A stretch of 13,196 nucleotides of DNA, from the NCBI GenBank assembly GCA_023228865.1, contig JALOAH010000097.1:1-13196 (forward strand). The letters are read 5' to 3'. Shown in pieces: positions 7,407 to 13,196 of the stretch. The position numbers and the translations under genes were made by a program. Within the stretch, counting starts at the first letter, position 1. Each line of letters starts with the position of its first letter. This stretch comes from Porticoccaceae bacterium. GTDB lineage: Bacteria > Pseudomonadota > Gammaproteobacteria > Pseudomonadales > Porticoccaceae. The notes beneath the pieces are model-generated. The model saw only the letters and a program-made list of their open reading frames with translations, did no database searches and was not told the DNA's origin.

Positions 7407-8330
7407 CTACTTGAGCCCGGGCAGGCGGGTTTCCAGAATGGCCTCCCGCAGAGCGTCAATGGCTTTGTGGCGCGGAAAGCTGGCGCGCCAGGCCAGCGCC
7501 GCCGTGCGGCAGGGCGCCGGTTTGGCAAAGGGGCGGCTAACCAGATTCTGGAGTTTGTTCTGGGTGCCCAGTACCGCCGACAGGGGCAGAATGGTGATGC
7601 CGAGGCCACTGGACACCATATGGCGCATGGTTTCCAGGGAGCTGCCTTCGGTGTCTGTGCGAATGCTGCGATCGCCATCCCTACCGGTGTGGCGGGCGAG
7701 ATTGGGTACCGCCTCCAGCACCTGCTCGCGAAAGCAGTGGCCTTCGCCGAGCATAAGAATATTTTCCCCTTCCAGATCCGCCGGAGCGATAGTTTTTTTC
7801 TTTGCCAGGGGGTGGCTGTCCGGCATCAGCACCACAAAGGGCTCGGTGTACAGGGGCTGGGTGACCACATCCGGCTCTGTAAACGGCAGGGCGATGATGA
7901 TCACATCGAGGTCGCCATTGCGCAGCCGTCGGCGCAGGGTTGCGGTGTAGCTCTCCTCAACCACCAGGGGCATATTGGGCGCCAGTTCACGGAGTTTGGG
8001 AATAAACTGGGGAAACAGGTAGGGGCCAATAGTGAAAATGGCGCCAACCCGCAGGGGGCTGTTGAGTTGATCTTTGCCCGCAGCGGCAAGATCCTGGATG
8101 CGTGAGGCCTCTTCGAGAACCTTTTGTGCCTGGGCGATAACCACCTCGCCGGTTGGGGTTGCGGTGACCTTGCTTTTTGAGCGTTCAAAAAGATCCACAC
8201 CCAGCTCCTGTTCCAGCTTTTTGACGGCAATGCTGAGGGTGGGCTGGCTGACGTGGCAGCGGTCGGCCGCCTGGCCAAAATGCTGTTCCTGGGCGAGTGT
8301 TACTATGTAGCGCAATTCTGTTAACGTCAT
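7407..8330 (-). CDS. oxyR: Hydrogen-peroxide-sensing LysR-type regulator OxyR, lacking the Cys208 equivalent
   Basis: Peroxide-responsive activator of antioxidant genes, 307 residues. The winged helix-turn-helix includes HFGQAADRCHVSQPTLSIAV (about 17-36). The regulatory domain aligns with E. coli OxyR without shifts up to the active site: Thr100 in IFTIGPYL, His198, peroxidatic Cys199 and Arg201 in GHCFREQ are all kept. Residue 208, the resolving cysteine in E. coli, is Val (codon GTA at 7709-7707), and the loop from there to SLET is about 8 residues longer than in E. coli. The only other cysteines are Cys25 and Cys274. Downstream context (recG) supports true OxyR rather than another LysR protein. 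ATG 8330 sits beside the divergent dehydrogenase gene. The redox chemistry is open. Confidence 0.93.
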   Translation of the reverse strand: MTLTELRYIVTLAQEQHFGQAADRCHVSQPTLSIAVKKLEQELGVDLFERSKSKVTATPTGEVVIAQAQKVLEEASRIQDLAAAGKDQLNSPLRVGAIFTIGPYLFPQFIPKLRELAPNMPLVVEESYTATLRRRLRNGDLDVIIIALPFTEPDVVTQPLYTEPFVVLMPDSHPLAKKKTIAPADLEGENILMLGEGHCFREQVLEAVPNLARHTGRDGDRSIRTDTEGSSLETMRHMVSSGLGITILPLSAVLGTQNKLQNLVSRPFAKPAPCRTAALAWRASFPRHKAIDALREAILETRLPGLK

Positions 8331-8361
8331 GGTTCAAGTCTGCGATGATGGTTACAGGCAT

Positions 8362-8378
8362 AATAGTCAAAAATTATT
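8362..8378. promoter_or_regulatory. Possible LysR-type/OxyR half-site in the oxyR divergent intergenic region
   Basis: AATAG-N7-TTATT forms an imperfect inverted repeat with the ATAG-N7-CTAT spacing of an OxyR half-site (three of four bases match in the second box). The neighbouring boxes expected 7 nt further on (agca at 8385) match poorly. It lies between the divergent starts of oxyR and the dehydrogenase-like gene, where LysR-type regulators usually bind to control themselves. No clear -35/-10 pair could be assigned on either strand. Confidence 0.3.
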
Positions 8379-8381
8379 GTC

Positions 8382-8386
8382 AGGAG
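8382..8386 (+). promoter_or_regulatory. Ribosome binding site deciding the TTG start of the dehydrogenase-like gene
   Basis: AGGAG stands 8 nt upstream of TTG at 8395. The next codons read RALLIGFGDLA, the usual beginning of a Rossmann fold. The in-frame ATG at 8329 would add 22 residues unlike the family and would overlap the oxyR start codon. Confidence 0.75.
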
Positions 8387-8394
8387 CAATACGA

Positions 8395-9246
8395 TTGAGA
8401 GCATTATTGATAGGTTTTGGTGATCTGGCGCAACGGTTGGCGCCACAACTGCTGGCTGCGGGCTGGCAAGTGAGGGGGCTGCGGCGCTCGCCTGCAGATT
8501 TTCCCGGTGTCGAAATGTTAAGGGGCGATTGCCGCGATGTTGACGCTGTCGCCAGCGCCCTCGCCGATCAGGATCTGGTGATTATCACCCTGACGCCGGC
8601 AGCCTTTACAGCGGAAGCCTATCAGCACGCCTATGTGGATAGCGCCGAAGCGATTTGCGCGGCTCTTAAAAGGCGCAAGGGTAGGGGCGAGTCGCTGCCA
8701 CGCCAGATTATTTGGGTGTCGAGCACCAGTGTTTTCGGCGCAGGGCAGGGTGAATGGGTCAACGAGGGCAGCGAAACCAATCCCGCCAGTTTCTCCGGGG
8801 GTTGCTTGCTGGCGGCGGAGCAAGCAGTGGCCGCAGCCGCCGTGCCCGCCACCGTTGTCCGCTTTAGCGGCATTTATGGCGGCGACAGCACCAGAATGCT
8901 GGATCAGGTGCGCGCTGGCCGCTGCGCGCCAGCGCAGCCGGTGCAATGGTCAAACCGTATTCACCGCGAGGATTGCGTCGGGATTCTCAACCACCTTGCC
9001 GCATGGGTTGAGCAGGGCAAGATCTTGGCGCCGCTTTATTTGGCCACGGATTGCGAGCCAGCGCCCCTCCACGAGGTTCATCGCTGGCTGGCGGAGCAGC
9101 TGAAGGTTCCGTTTCAGGTCGCAGAGGGAGGGGCAGTGACAAGAGGTAACCGGCGTTGCAGCAACCAGTTGCTGCTGGCGTCAGGCTACCGCTTTATTCA
9201 CCCGACTTTTCGCGAAGGCTACGCTCAGCTGATAGCTGATAGCTGA
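8395..9246 (+). CDS. NAD(P)-binding Rossmann-fold protein, atypical extended SDR (YeeZ-like)
   Basis: A 283-residue protein resembling the NAD-dependent epimerase/dehydratase-like YeeZ group; the substrate is unknown. The N-terminus ALLIGFGDLAQRLAPQL gives a beta-alpha-beta nucleotide fold with GxGxxA at residues 7-12. VSSTSVFG at 108-115 is the SDR strand carrying the active-site Ser/Thr. RFSGIYG (156-162) and NRIHREDCVG (187-196) match extended-SDR signatures. Where catalytic YxxxK is expected, the sequence reads ASFSGGCLLAAEQA (131-144) with no Tyr or Lys, so classical SDR catalysis is doubtful. TTG 8395 is chosen because of AGGAG 8 nt upstream. It is divergent from oxyR by 64 bp. The last residues (LIADS) and the TGA stop are encoded within a heptamer repeat. 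Confidence 0.85.
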   Translation: MRALLIGFGDLAQRLAPQLLAAGWQVRGLRRSPADFPGVEMLRGDCRDVDAVASALADQDLVIITLTPAAFTAEAYQHAYVDSAEAICAALKRRKGRGESLPRQIIWVSSTSVFGAGQGEWVNEGSETNPASFSGGCLLAAEQAVAAAAVPATVVRFSGIYGGDSTRMLDQVRAGRCAPAQPVQWSNRIHREDCVGILNHLAAWVEQGKILAPLYLATDCEPAPLHEVHRWLAEQLKVPFQVAEGGAVTRGNRRCSNQLLLASGYRFIHPTFREGYAQLIADS

Positions 9247-9270
9247 TAGCTGATAGCTGATAGCTGATAG
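9227..9270. repeat. 7-bp tandem repeat (AGCTGAT, 6.3 copies) spanning the end of the SDR gene
   Basis: Six perfect AGCTGAT copies plus AG run from 9227 to 9270. The first three copies encode the dehydrogenase C-terminus and its TGA (9244-9246). The rest fills the gap to the stop of the convergent protease gene at 9275. Because 7 is not a multiple of 3, every reading frame through the array meets TGA within 21 bp. Such short repeats can change copy number by replication slippage. Confidence 0.97.
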
Positions 9271-9274
9271 CCCC

Positions 9275-9838
9275 TTATTCCCGATCCACGGCAATAACAT
9301 CGTCGATATTCTTTGGCAACTCACAGGTGGGCGGCACCAGGTAGGTGGCGGTAACGTCGAGCAGACCCAGGTCTTTGAGTGTGCGGCGACCCAGCAGGAC
9401 CGGGTAGAGCATATTGTCGCGGTTGCGCAGGGTGAATTCTTCCTTGTAAATGCGGTCGCCGATACAAACCGGCAAGACCACCACGGGGCGGCGGTCTTCG
9501 CCGCCAGCGCCGCGGACACGGACGATGCGTTTCACCGGCATTTCCAGATCCCGGTAAACTTCGGCGCCGGTTTCCTTGTCTTCGAGGTGGAGGCGAAAGC
9601 TGACCCAGTTTTTGCCCTTGCGCTTGAACAGGTGAATATTTTTGGCATCCATGGAAGAGGTCAGGGCGCCGGAGTCCAGCTTGATCTTTACCGTAGCACC
9701 CACGGGCATAACAATGGCTTTTTCCAGCCAGCCGAAGATTTGCGGTTGCGGTTTTTCCCCGGCGCTGACGCCAAGGGGGGCAGCAGCGCTAACAACCAGA
9801 ATAAGGCGCAATAGCTGAGTAAGCATGTTTGACATCAT
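9275..9838 (-). CDS. Exported retropepsin-like protease (RimK-associated 'ATP-dependent zinc protease' family)
   Basis: A protein of about 187 residues from the family once called putative ATP-dependent zinc protease and now regarded as retropepsin-like aspartic endopeptidases. The diagnostic motif is KIKLDSGALTSSMDAKNI, with candidate catalytic Asp at about residue 54. PVLLGRRTLKDLGLLDV near the end fits the aspartic-protease fold. A hydrophobic start (MLTQLLRLILVVSAAAPLGVSA, before GEKPQ) looks like a signal peptide, implying a periplasmic location. ATG 9838, 9835 and 9826 are all possible, with weak ribosome sites. An ATG at 9907 overlapping the ridA stop (TGATG) would place 23 extra residues before the signal peptide and is less likely. 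No rimK or ATP-grasp partner is in the window, so the substrate is unknown. Confidence 0.82.
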   Translation of the reverse strand: MMSNMLTQLLRLILVVSAAAPLGVSAGEKPQPQIFGWLEKAIVMPVGATVKIKLDSGALTSSMDAKNIHLFKRKGKNWVSFRLHLEDKETGAEVYRDLEMPVKRIVRVRGAGGEDRRPVVVLPVCIGDRIYKEEFTLRNRDNMLYPVLLGRRTLKDLGLLDVTATYLVPPTCELPKNIDDVIAVDRE

Positions 9839-9906
9839 GGGGACGCTGCCGGGGGTTCGAGGAGCGCGAATTCTACTCGGCTGTTTGCTCGTTGACCATA
9901 TCTCCA

Positions 9907-10290
9907 TCAGATAACCATGACGCCATCCATCTCCACGTCAGCGCCTTTGGGCAGGGCGCTGACGCCAATGGCAGCGCGGGCGGGGTAGGGCTGCTGAAAA
10001 TGGCGCGCCATAATCTCGTTAACGGTGGCGAAATTGGCGAGGTCGGTGAGGTAGATATTGACTTTGACCATGTCCTGAAGCGAGCCTCCCGCCGCCTCAC
10101 AGACCGCCGCCAGGTTGCGAAACACCTGCTCTGTTTGCGCCGCGAAACCGCCGTCAACCAGGGTCATGGTTTCCGGGTCGAGGGGGATTTGTCCCGACAG
10201 GTAGACAGTGCCATTGACCTTGATGGCCTGGGAGTAAGTGCCTATGGCTGCGGGAGCTTTTGTGGTATGGATGACGGCTTTGTTGTTCAT
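9907..10290 (-). CDS. ridA: 2-iminobutanoate/2-iminopropanoate deaminase RidA
   Basis: Cytosolic trimeric enzyme of the YjgF/YER057c/UK114 family. It hydrolyses reactive enamine/imine intermediates released by PLP enzymes such as threonine dehydratase, protecting other PLP enzymes. At 127 residues it has the usual family length (E. coli 128). Key features are [20 protein letters not shown] (17-36), [13 protein letters not shown] (75-87), and [19 protein letters not shown], whose Arg105 and Glu120 fall at the same positions as the E. coli active-site residues. ATG 10290 lies 20 bp after the spoT stop and has only a weak Shine-Dalgarno sequence, suggesting translation coupled to spoT. The gmk-rpoZ-spoT-ridA order is shared with Pseudomonas. 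The protease gene follows downstream on the same strand. Confidence 0.95.
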   Translation of the reverse strand: MNNKAVIHTTKAPAAIGTYSQAIKVNGTVYLSGQIPLDPETMTLVDGGFAAQTEQVFRNLAAVCEAAGGSLQDMVKVNIYLTDLANFATVNEIMARHFQQPYPARAAIGVSALPKGADVEMDGVMVI

Positions 10291-10310
10291 GGTGGTCTGC
10301 GAGGCTTGGG

Positions 10311-12425
10311 TTAGTTTTTGATGCGATAGACTTTCTGCACCGCTTTGAGGTTGCGAATTCTGCGCATGATATTGGCGAGATGGATACGGTTTTTGACCCT
10401 GATGGTCAGCGCCACCACGTTGGTGTGGGCGTCCCGTTCGTTGACTCTGATCTGGTCGATGGAGGCATTCTGTTCGGTCACCCTGGAGGCGAGAATGGCG
10501 ATAATGCCGCGCTCTGACGCCACTTCCACCTTGATGTCGCAGGGGAATTCGCCGTCCACGGAGGCCGACCAGTTCAGGGGAATGCATTTTTCCGGGTTGT
10601 CGCGAATGTCGTCGAGATTTTTGCAGGTTTCCTGGTGCACCACCAGGCCGCGCCCTGGGCTCAAATGGCCGTTGATGTGATCCCCCGGAATGGGGTGGCA
10701 ACAGCGGGCGTAGCTGATGACAATGCCTTCGGAAGAGTCGATCAGAATCGGTGAATTGACGCCTTTTTCTTCCAGCTGATTGCGCTTTTTCTCCGGTATC
10801 AACAGGTTGGCCACCGCATAGGCGACCCGGTTGCCGAGGCCGATTTGCTGGAGCACGTTCTCAAACGTGGGGGCGCCGGTTTCCTTGAGGAGTTTTTTAA
10901 TCTGGGATTTGCGAATCTGTTTGTAATTGGAGCCAAAGCTTTGCAGGGCGCGATCCAGCAGGCGCTTGCCCAGTTCCACCGATTCGTCGTGCTGCTGGTT
11001 TTTAAGGAAATGGCGAATGGCGCTGCGCGCCTTGGCGGTAATGACAAAATTGAGCCAGGCCGGGTTGGGCTGGGCACTTTTGGTGGTGATGATCCTCACC
11101 TTGTCGCCGCTCTGCAGGGGCTGGGACAGGGACGCCAGCTGGCCATTGATCTGGCAGGCGACACAGCTGTTGCCCACCTGGGTATGGACGGCGAAAGCAA
11201 AGTCTACGGGGGTGGCGCCGGTGGGCAGTTCGATAATCTGACCCTTGGGGGTGAACACATAGACCTCATCGGGGAAGAGGTCGGTTTTGACGTGCTCGAT
11301 AAATTCCAGGGAGTTGCCCGCCTGTTGCTGTAAATCCAGCAGGCCTTTGACCCAGCGGTTGGCGCGGGCGTGATTGCGTTCGTCCTGGCTGCCGGATTTA
11401 TACAGCCAGTGGGCGGCGATGCCGAAATTGGCCATGGCCTCCATGTCCTTGGTGCGAATCTGCACCTCAATGGGCACGCCGTGCATGCCCAAAAGTACCG
11501 TGTGCAGGGACTGATAGCCGTTGGCCTTGGGAATGGCGATATAGTCCTTGAATTCACCGGGCACGGGTTTGTAGAGGTTGTGAACGATGCCCAGCGCCCG
11601 ATAACAGTCGTCAACGCTTTCGACAATAATGCGAAAGGCGTAGACATCCATGATTTCCTTGAAGGATTTTTTCTTGTTTTTCATCTTCTGGTAAATGCTC
11701 CAGAGATGCTTTTCCCGACCCATCACCGTGTAGTTGATGTTTTCTGAAAACAGGCGGTTTTCAATCATGGTTTTGATTTCAACGACAATCTCTTTGCGAT
11801 TGCCGCGGGCGGCCTTGATGGCTTCCCGCAACCGCTGATGGCGCAAAGGGTGCAGGGCGGCAAAGCCCAGATCTTCAAACTCCACCCGCATATCGTTGAG
11901 GCCGAGGCGCTGGGCGAGGGGGGCGTAAATATCCAGGGTTTCGCGGGCAATGCGGCGGCGCTTTTCCGGCCCCAGGACGCCGAGGGTGCGCATATTGTGG
12001 AGGCGGTCGGCGAGCTTGACCAGCACGATGCGAATGTCCTTGGCCATGGCCATGGTCATTTTTTGAAAGCTTTCCGCCTGCTGCTCTGCCTTGGAAGAGA
12101 ATTCAATCTCGGTGAGCTTGCTGACCGCGTCAACCATGGTCGACACGGTGGTGCCAAAGCGCCAGCTCAGTTGCAGCTTGGTGGCCGGTGTGTCCTCGAT
12201 AACATCGTGGAGAAGGGCGGCCATAAGGGTTTCGTGATCCATGTGCATATCGGCAAGGATATGCGCCACGGCAACGGGGTGAATAATGTAGGGGTCGCCA
12301 CTTTGGCGCTCCTGTCCCTCGTGGCTTTTATTGGCAAATTCGTAGGCGCGAAGAACCTTCTTGACTTTAGAAGGCTCCAGATAAGAGGAGAGTTTATGTT
12401 CTAGATTTTCGACGGCCGCTAGCAA
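10311..12425 (-). CDS. spoT: Bifunctional (p)ppGpp synthetase/hydrolase SpoT
   Basis: Controls the alarmone (p)ppGpp, 704 residues (E. coli SpoT 702). Domain order is the standard one. The N-terminal HD hydrolase has His49, His73-Asp74 in LLHDVIEDT, and Asp140 in VKLADRLHN. The synthetase domain (about 230-345) includes [25 protein letters not shown] and [17 protein letters not shown] domain follows at about 384-446 ([20 protein letters not shown]). The zinc-finger-like [13 protein letters not shown] lies at about 570-582, and a C-terminal ACT domain begins near 628. The intact HD residues separate it from hydrolase-dead RelA. The start is TTG 12425, supported by a perfect GGAGG 5 nt upstream and by no ATG before residue 60. 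It is 20 bp downstream of rpoZ and clearly operonic. Confidence 0.96.
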   Translation of the reverse strand: MLAAVENLEHKLSSYLEPSKVKKVLRAYEFANKSHEGQERQSGDPYIIHPVAVAHILADMHMDHETLMAALLHDVIEDTPATKLQLSWRFGTTVSTMVDAVSKLTEIEFSSKAEQQAESFQKMTMAMAKDIRIVLVKLADRLHNMRTLGVLGPEKRRRIARETLDIYAPLAQRLGLNDMRVEFEDLGFAALHPLRHQRLREAIKAARGNRKEIVVEIKTMIENRLFSENINYTVMGREKHLWSIYQKMKNKKKSFKEIMDVYAFRIIVESVDDCYRALGIVHNLYKPVPGEFKDYIAIPKANGYQSLHTVLLGMHGVPIEVQIRTKDMEAMANFGIAAHWLYKSGSQDERNHARANRWVKGLLDLQQQAGNSLEFIEHVKTDLFPDEVYVFTPKGQIIELPTGATPVDFAFAVHTQVGNSCVACQINGQLASLSQPLQSGDKVRIITTKSAQPNPAWLNFVITAKARSAIRHFLKNQQHDESVELGKRLLDRALQSFGSNYKQIRKSQIKKLLKETGAPTFENVLQQIGLGNRVAYAVANLLIPEKKRNQLEEKGVNSPILIDSSEGIVISYARCCHPIPGDHINGHLSPGRGLVVHQETCKNLDDIRDNPEKCIPLNWSASVDGEFPCDIKVEVASERGIIAILASRVTEQNASIDQIRVNERDAHTNVVALTIRVKNRIHLANIMRRIRNLKAVQKVYRIKN

Positions 12426-12426
12426 A

Positions 12427-12438
12427 TTCCCCTCCCCT
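12427..12438 (-). promoter_or_regulatory. Strong ribosome binding site of spoT (TTG start)
   Basis: Read leftward, a purine run AGGGGAGGGGAA contains a perfect GGAGG (12435-12431) 5 nt before the TTG at 12425. It lies in the 20-bp gap between rpoZ and spoT. A strong site paired with a weak start codon may set a fixed, modest level of SpoT; that is inference. Confidence 0.8.
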
Positions 12439-12445
12439 GTTCATC

Positions 12446-12742
12446 TCAGGCATCTTCGATGGGCGGAAGCGCGTCGGGATTGGTGGCCAGGGCAACCGCA
12501 TTTTCAAGCAGTTCCAGGTCGATAAAGTCGTCGTTCGCATCTTTCTCGGAGAGAATGCTGGCATCGACAAAGCCTTCCTCGATTTCCCGCAGGGCAACCA
12601 CAGTGGGTTTGTCGTTTTCCCAGGGCACCATGGGTTCTTTGCCGCCGGTGTTCAATTGGCGCGCCCGTTTGGAGCTGACCATCACCAGCTCAAAGCGGTT
12701 TTCAACATGTTCAAGGCAGTCTTCTACTGTGATTCGAGCCAT
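12446..12742 (-). CDS. rpoZ: DNA-directed RNA polymerase subunit omega RpoZ
   Basis: Small subunit that helps fold and assemble the beta' subunit of RNA polymerase and forms part of one ppGpp binding site in proteobacteria. At 98 residues it is near the 91 of E. coli. The conserved opening [20 protein letters not shown], then SSKRARQL (23-30), [16 protein letters not shown] (42-57) and a variable acidic tail ending PIEDA, fit the family. The N-terminal MAR(I/V)TV that contacts ppGpp is retained. ATG 12742 follows GAGGA. It is downstream of gmk with a 119-bp gap and upstream of spoT by 20 bp, so a subunit that helps sense ppGpp is co-expressed with the enzyme that controls it. Confidence 0.97.
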   Translation of the reverse strand: MARITVEDCLEHVENRFELVMVSSKRARQLNTGGKEPMVPWENDKPTVVALREIEEGFVDASILSEKDANDDFIDLELLENAVALATNPDALPPIEDA

Positions 12743-12757
12743 CTTTCCTCTACCTGT

Positions 12758-12777
12758 AACGACCTGTTGGAGTCGTT
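12758..12777 (-). other. Small hairpin in the rpoZ leader
   Basis: AACGAC (12758-12763) and GTCGTT (12772-12777) pair around an 8-nt loop, just upstream of the rpoZ ribosome site. The stem is only 6 bp and has no T-tract, so it may be accidental. Confidence 0.25.
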
Positions 12778-12804
12778 GTTTACGTGATTACAAAAAGAAA
12801 CTTT

Positions 12805-12834
12805 AATATAACCGAGCTCCCGCGAGCGCGGGAA
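12805..12834 (-). promoter_or_regulatory. GC-rich hairpin followed by a TATATT box between gmk and rpoZ
   Basis: Read leftward, TCCCGCG-CT-CGCGGGA (12833-12818) forms a tight stem, then TATATT lies at 12810-12805. The TATATT resembles a -10 box for an rpoZ promoter, but the -35 candidate (TTCCCG, 18-bp spacer) is poor and overlaps the stem. The nearest T-rich run is about 15 nt past the stem, so this is not a standard terminator. It may be a partial terminator plus promoter separating gmk from rpoZ. Confidence 0.28.
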
Positions 12835-12861
12835 CCCCGTAGTTTACAGAAAAAAGTCCTG

Positions 12862-13196
12862 TCAGGACAGCAAATCCTCGAACAGCTGCTGGTGGCGCTG
12901 CTGCTGTTTTGCGAGACTGAGGCGGTGACTGGTGACCAGGGCGCGGAGTTCATTGAGCGCCACCTCAAAATTTTCGTTGATGATAATAAAGTCTGCTTCC
13001 ACATAATGGGTCATTTCTTCACGGGCTTCGGCAATGCGGCGGGCGATCACCGCCTCTTCGTCCTGCCCTCGGTTGTTGAGGCGCTGGTGAAGGGTTTCAA
13101 GGGAGGGCGGCAGAATAAAAATGCCCACGGTTTCCGGCATGAGATGGCGCACCTGGGCGGCGCCCTGCCAGTCAATTTCCAGAATCACGTCTATGC
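12862..13196 (-). CDS. gmk: Guanylate kinase, C-terminal part
   Basis: Phosphorylates GMP to GDP using ATP. About 111 C-terminal residues are in the window; the N-terminal P-loop half lies beyond position 13196. Recognisable pieces are DVILEIDWQGAAQVRHLMPE (the conserved D/E-IDWQGA strand), FILPPSLETLHQRLNNRGQD with the lid arginines, VIARRIAEAREEMTHYVEADFIIIN, and the C-terminal LAKQQQRHQQLFEDLL, all aligning with E. coli Gmk. The frame continues off the edge without a stop, so GTG 13188 is internal and not a start. It is upstream of rpoZ on the same strand, as in many gammaproteobacteria. GTP/GDP made from its product are the precursors of (p)ppGpp handled by SpoT. Confidence 0.95.
   Translation of the reverse strand, partial: IDVILEIDWQGAAQVRHLMPETVGIFILPPSLETLHQRLNNRGQDEEAVIARRIAEAREEMTHYVEADFIIINENFEVALNELRALVTSHRLSLAKQQQRHQQLFEDLLS

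Noticed and set aside
9181..9519. Minus-strand frame containing the SAISYQLSAISYQLS peptide repeat
   Set aside because: This is translation of the heptamer DNA repeat in a second frame overlapping the protease gene. Such peptides are common annotation artefacts.
10291..10701. N-terminal extension of the ridA frame up to 10701
   Set aside because: It runs antiphase through the spoT ACT domain. The extension is unlike RidA, and [13 protein letters not shown] at 10290 is the normal family start.

Overview
The window is bacterial chromosome from a gammaproteobacterium. It is moderately GC-rich by eye, densely coding, and carries housekeeping genes only. The protein families and gene order resemble the Pseudomonas/Cellvibrio side of the class, where gmk-rpoZ-spoT-ridA, oxyR with recG, and pst-phoU lie in the same chromosomal neighbourhood. 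That comparison is from memory. I see no phage, IS element, tRNA, rRNA or CRISPR array, and no gene-free stretch over 300 bp. The largest gap is about 217 bp, at 5070-5286.

Left part (1-4361), phosphate: the end of pstC, then pstA, pstB and phoU run rightward as the tail of a high-affinity phosphate ABC transporter operon with its PhoU regulator. They converge on a leftward pair, a PhoU-like DUF47 gene followed by a PiT low-affinity phosphate transporter. The two operons are separated by a perfect 22-bp-arm hairpin with T-tracts on both strands, a bidirectional terminator.

Middle (5070-9270): a leader with nested inverted repeats precedes the DUF47-pit pair. Upstream of it lie recG (GTG start) and oxyR, both leftward and 32 bp apart, a peroxide sensor with a DNA-repair helicase. 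This OxyR keeps the peroxidatic Cys199 but has Val at position 208, where the E. coli resolving cysteine sits. Divergent from oxyR is an atypical NAD(P)-binding short-chain dehydrogenase-like gene with a TTG start. Its last codons run into a 7-bp tandem repeat.

Right part (9275-13196), all leftward: the end of gmk, rpoZ, spoT (TTG start behind a perfect GGAGG), ridA and an exported retropepsin-like protease. This group joins nucleotide supply, RNA polymerase omega, (p)ppGpp control and enamine/imine detoxification.

I found no convincing undescribed multi-gene system. The best leads are the OxyR without Cys208, the heptamer repeat at a stop codon, and the structured leader upstream of the PhoU-like/PiT operon.
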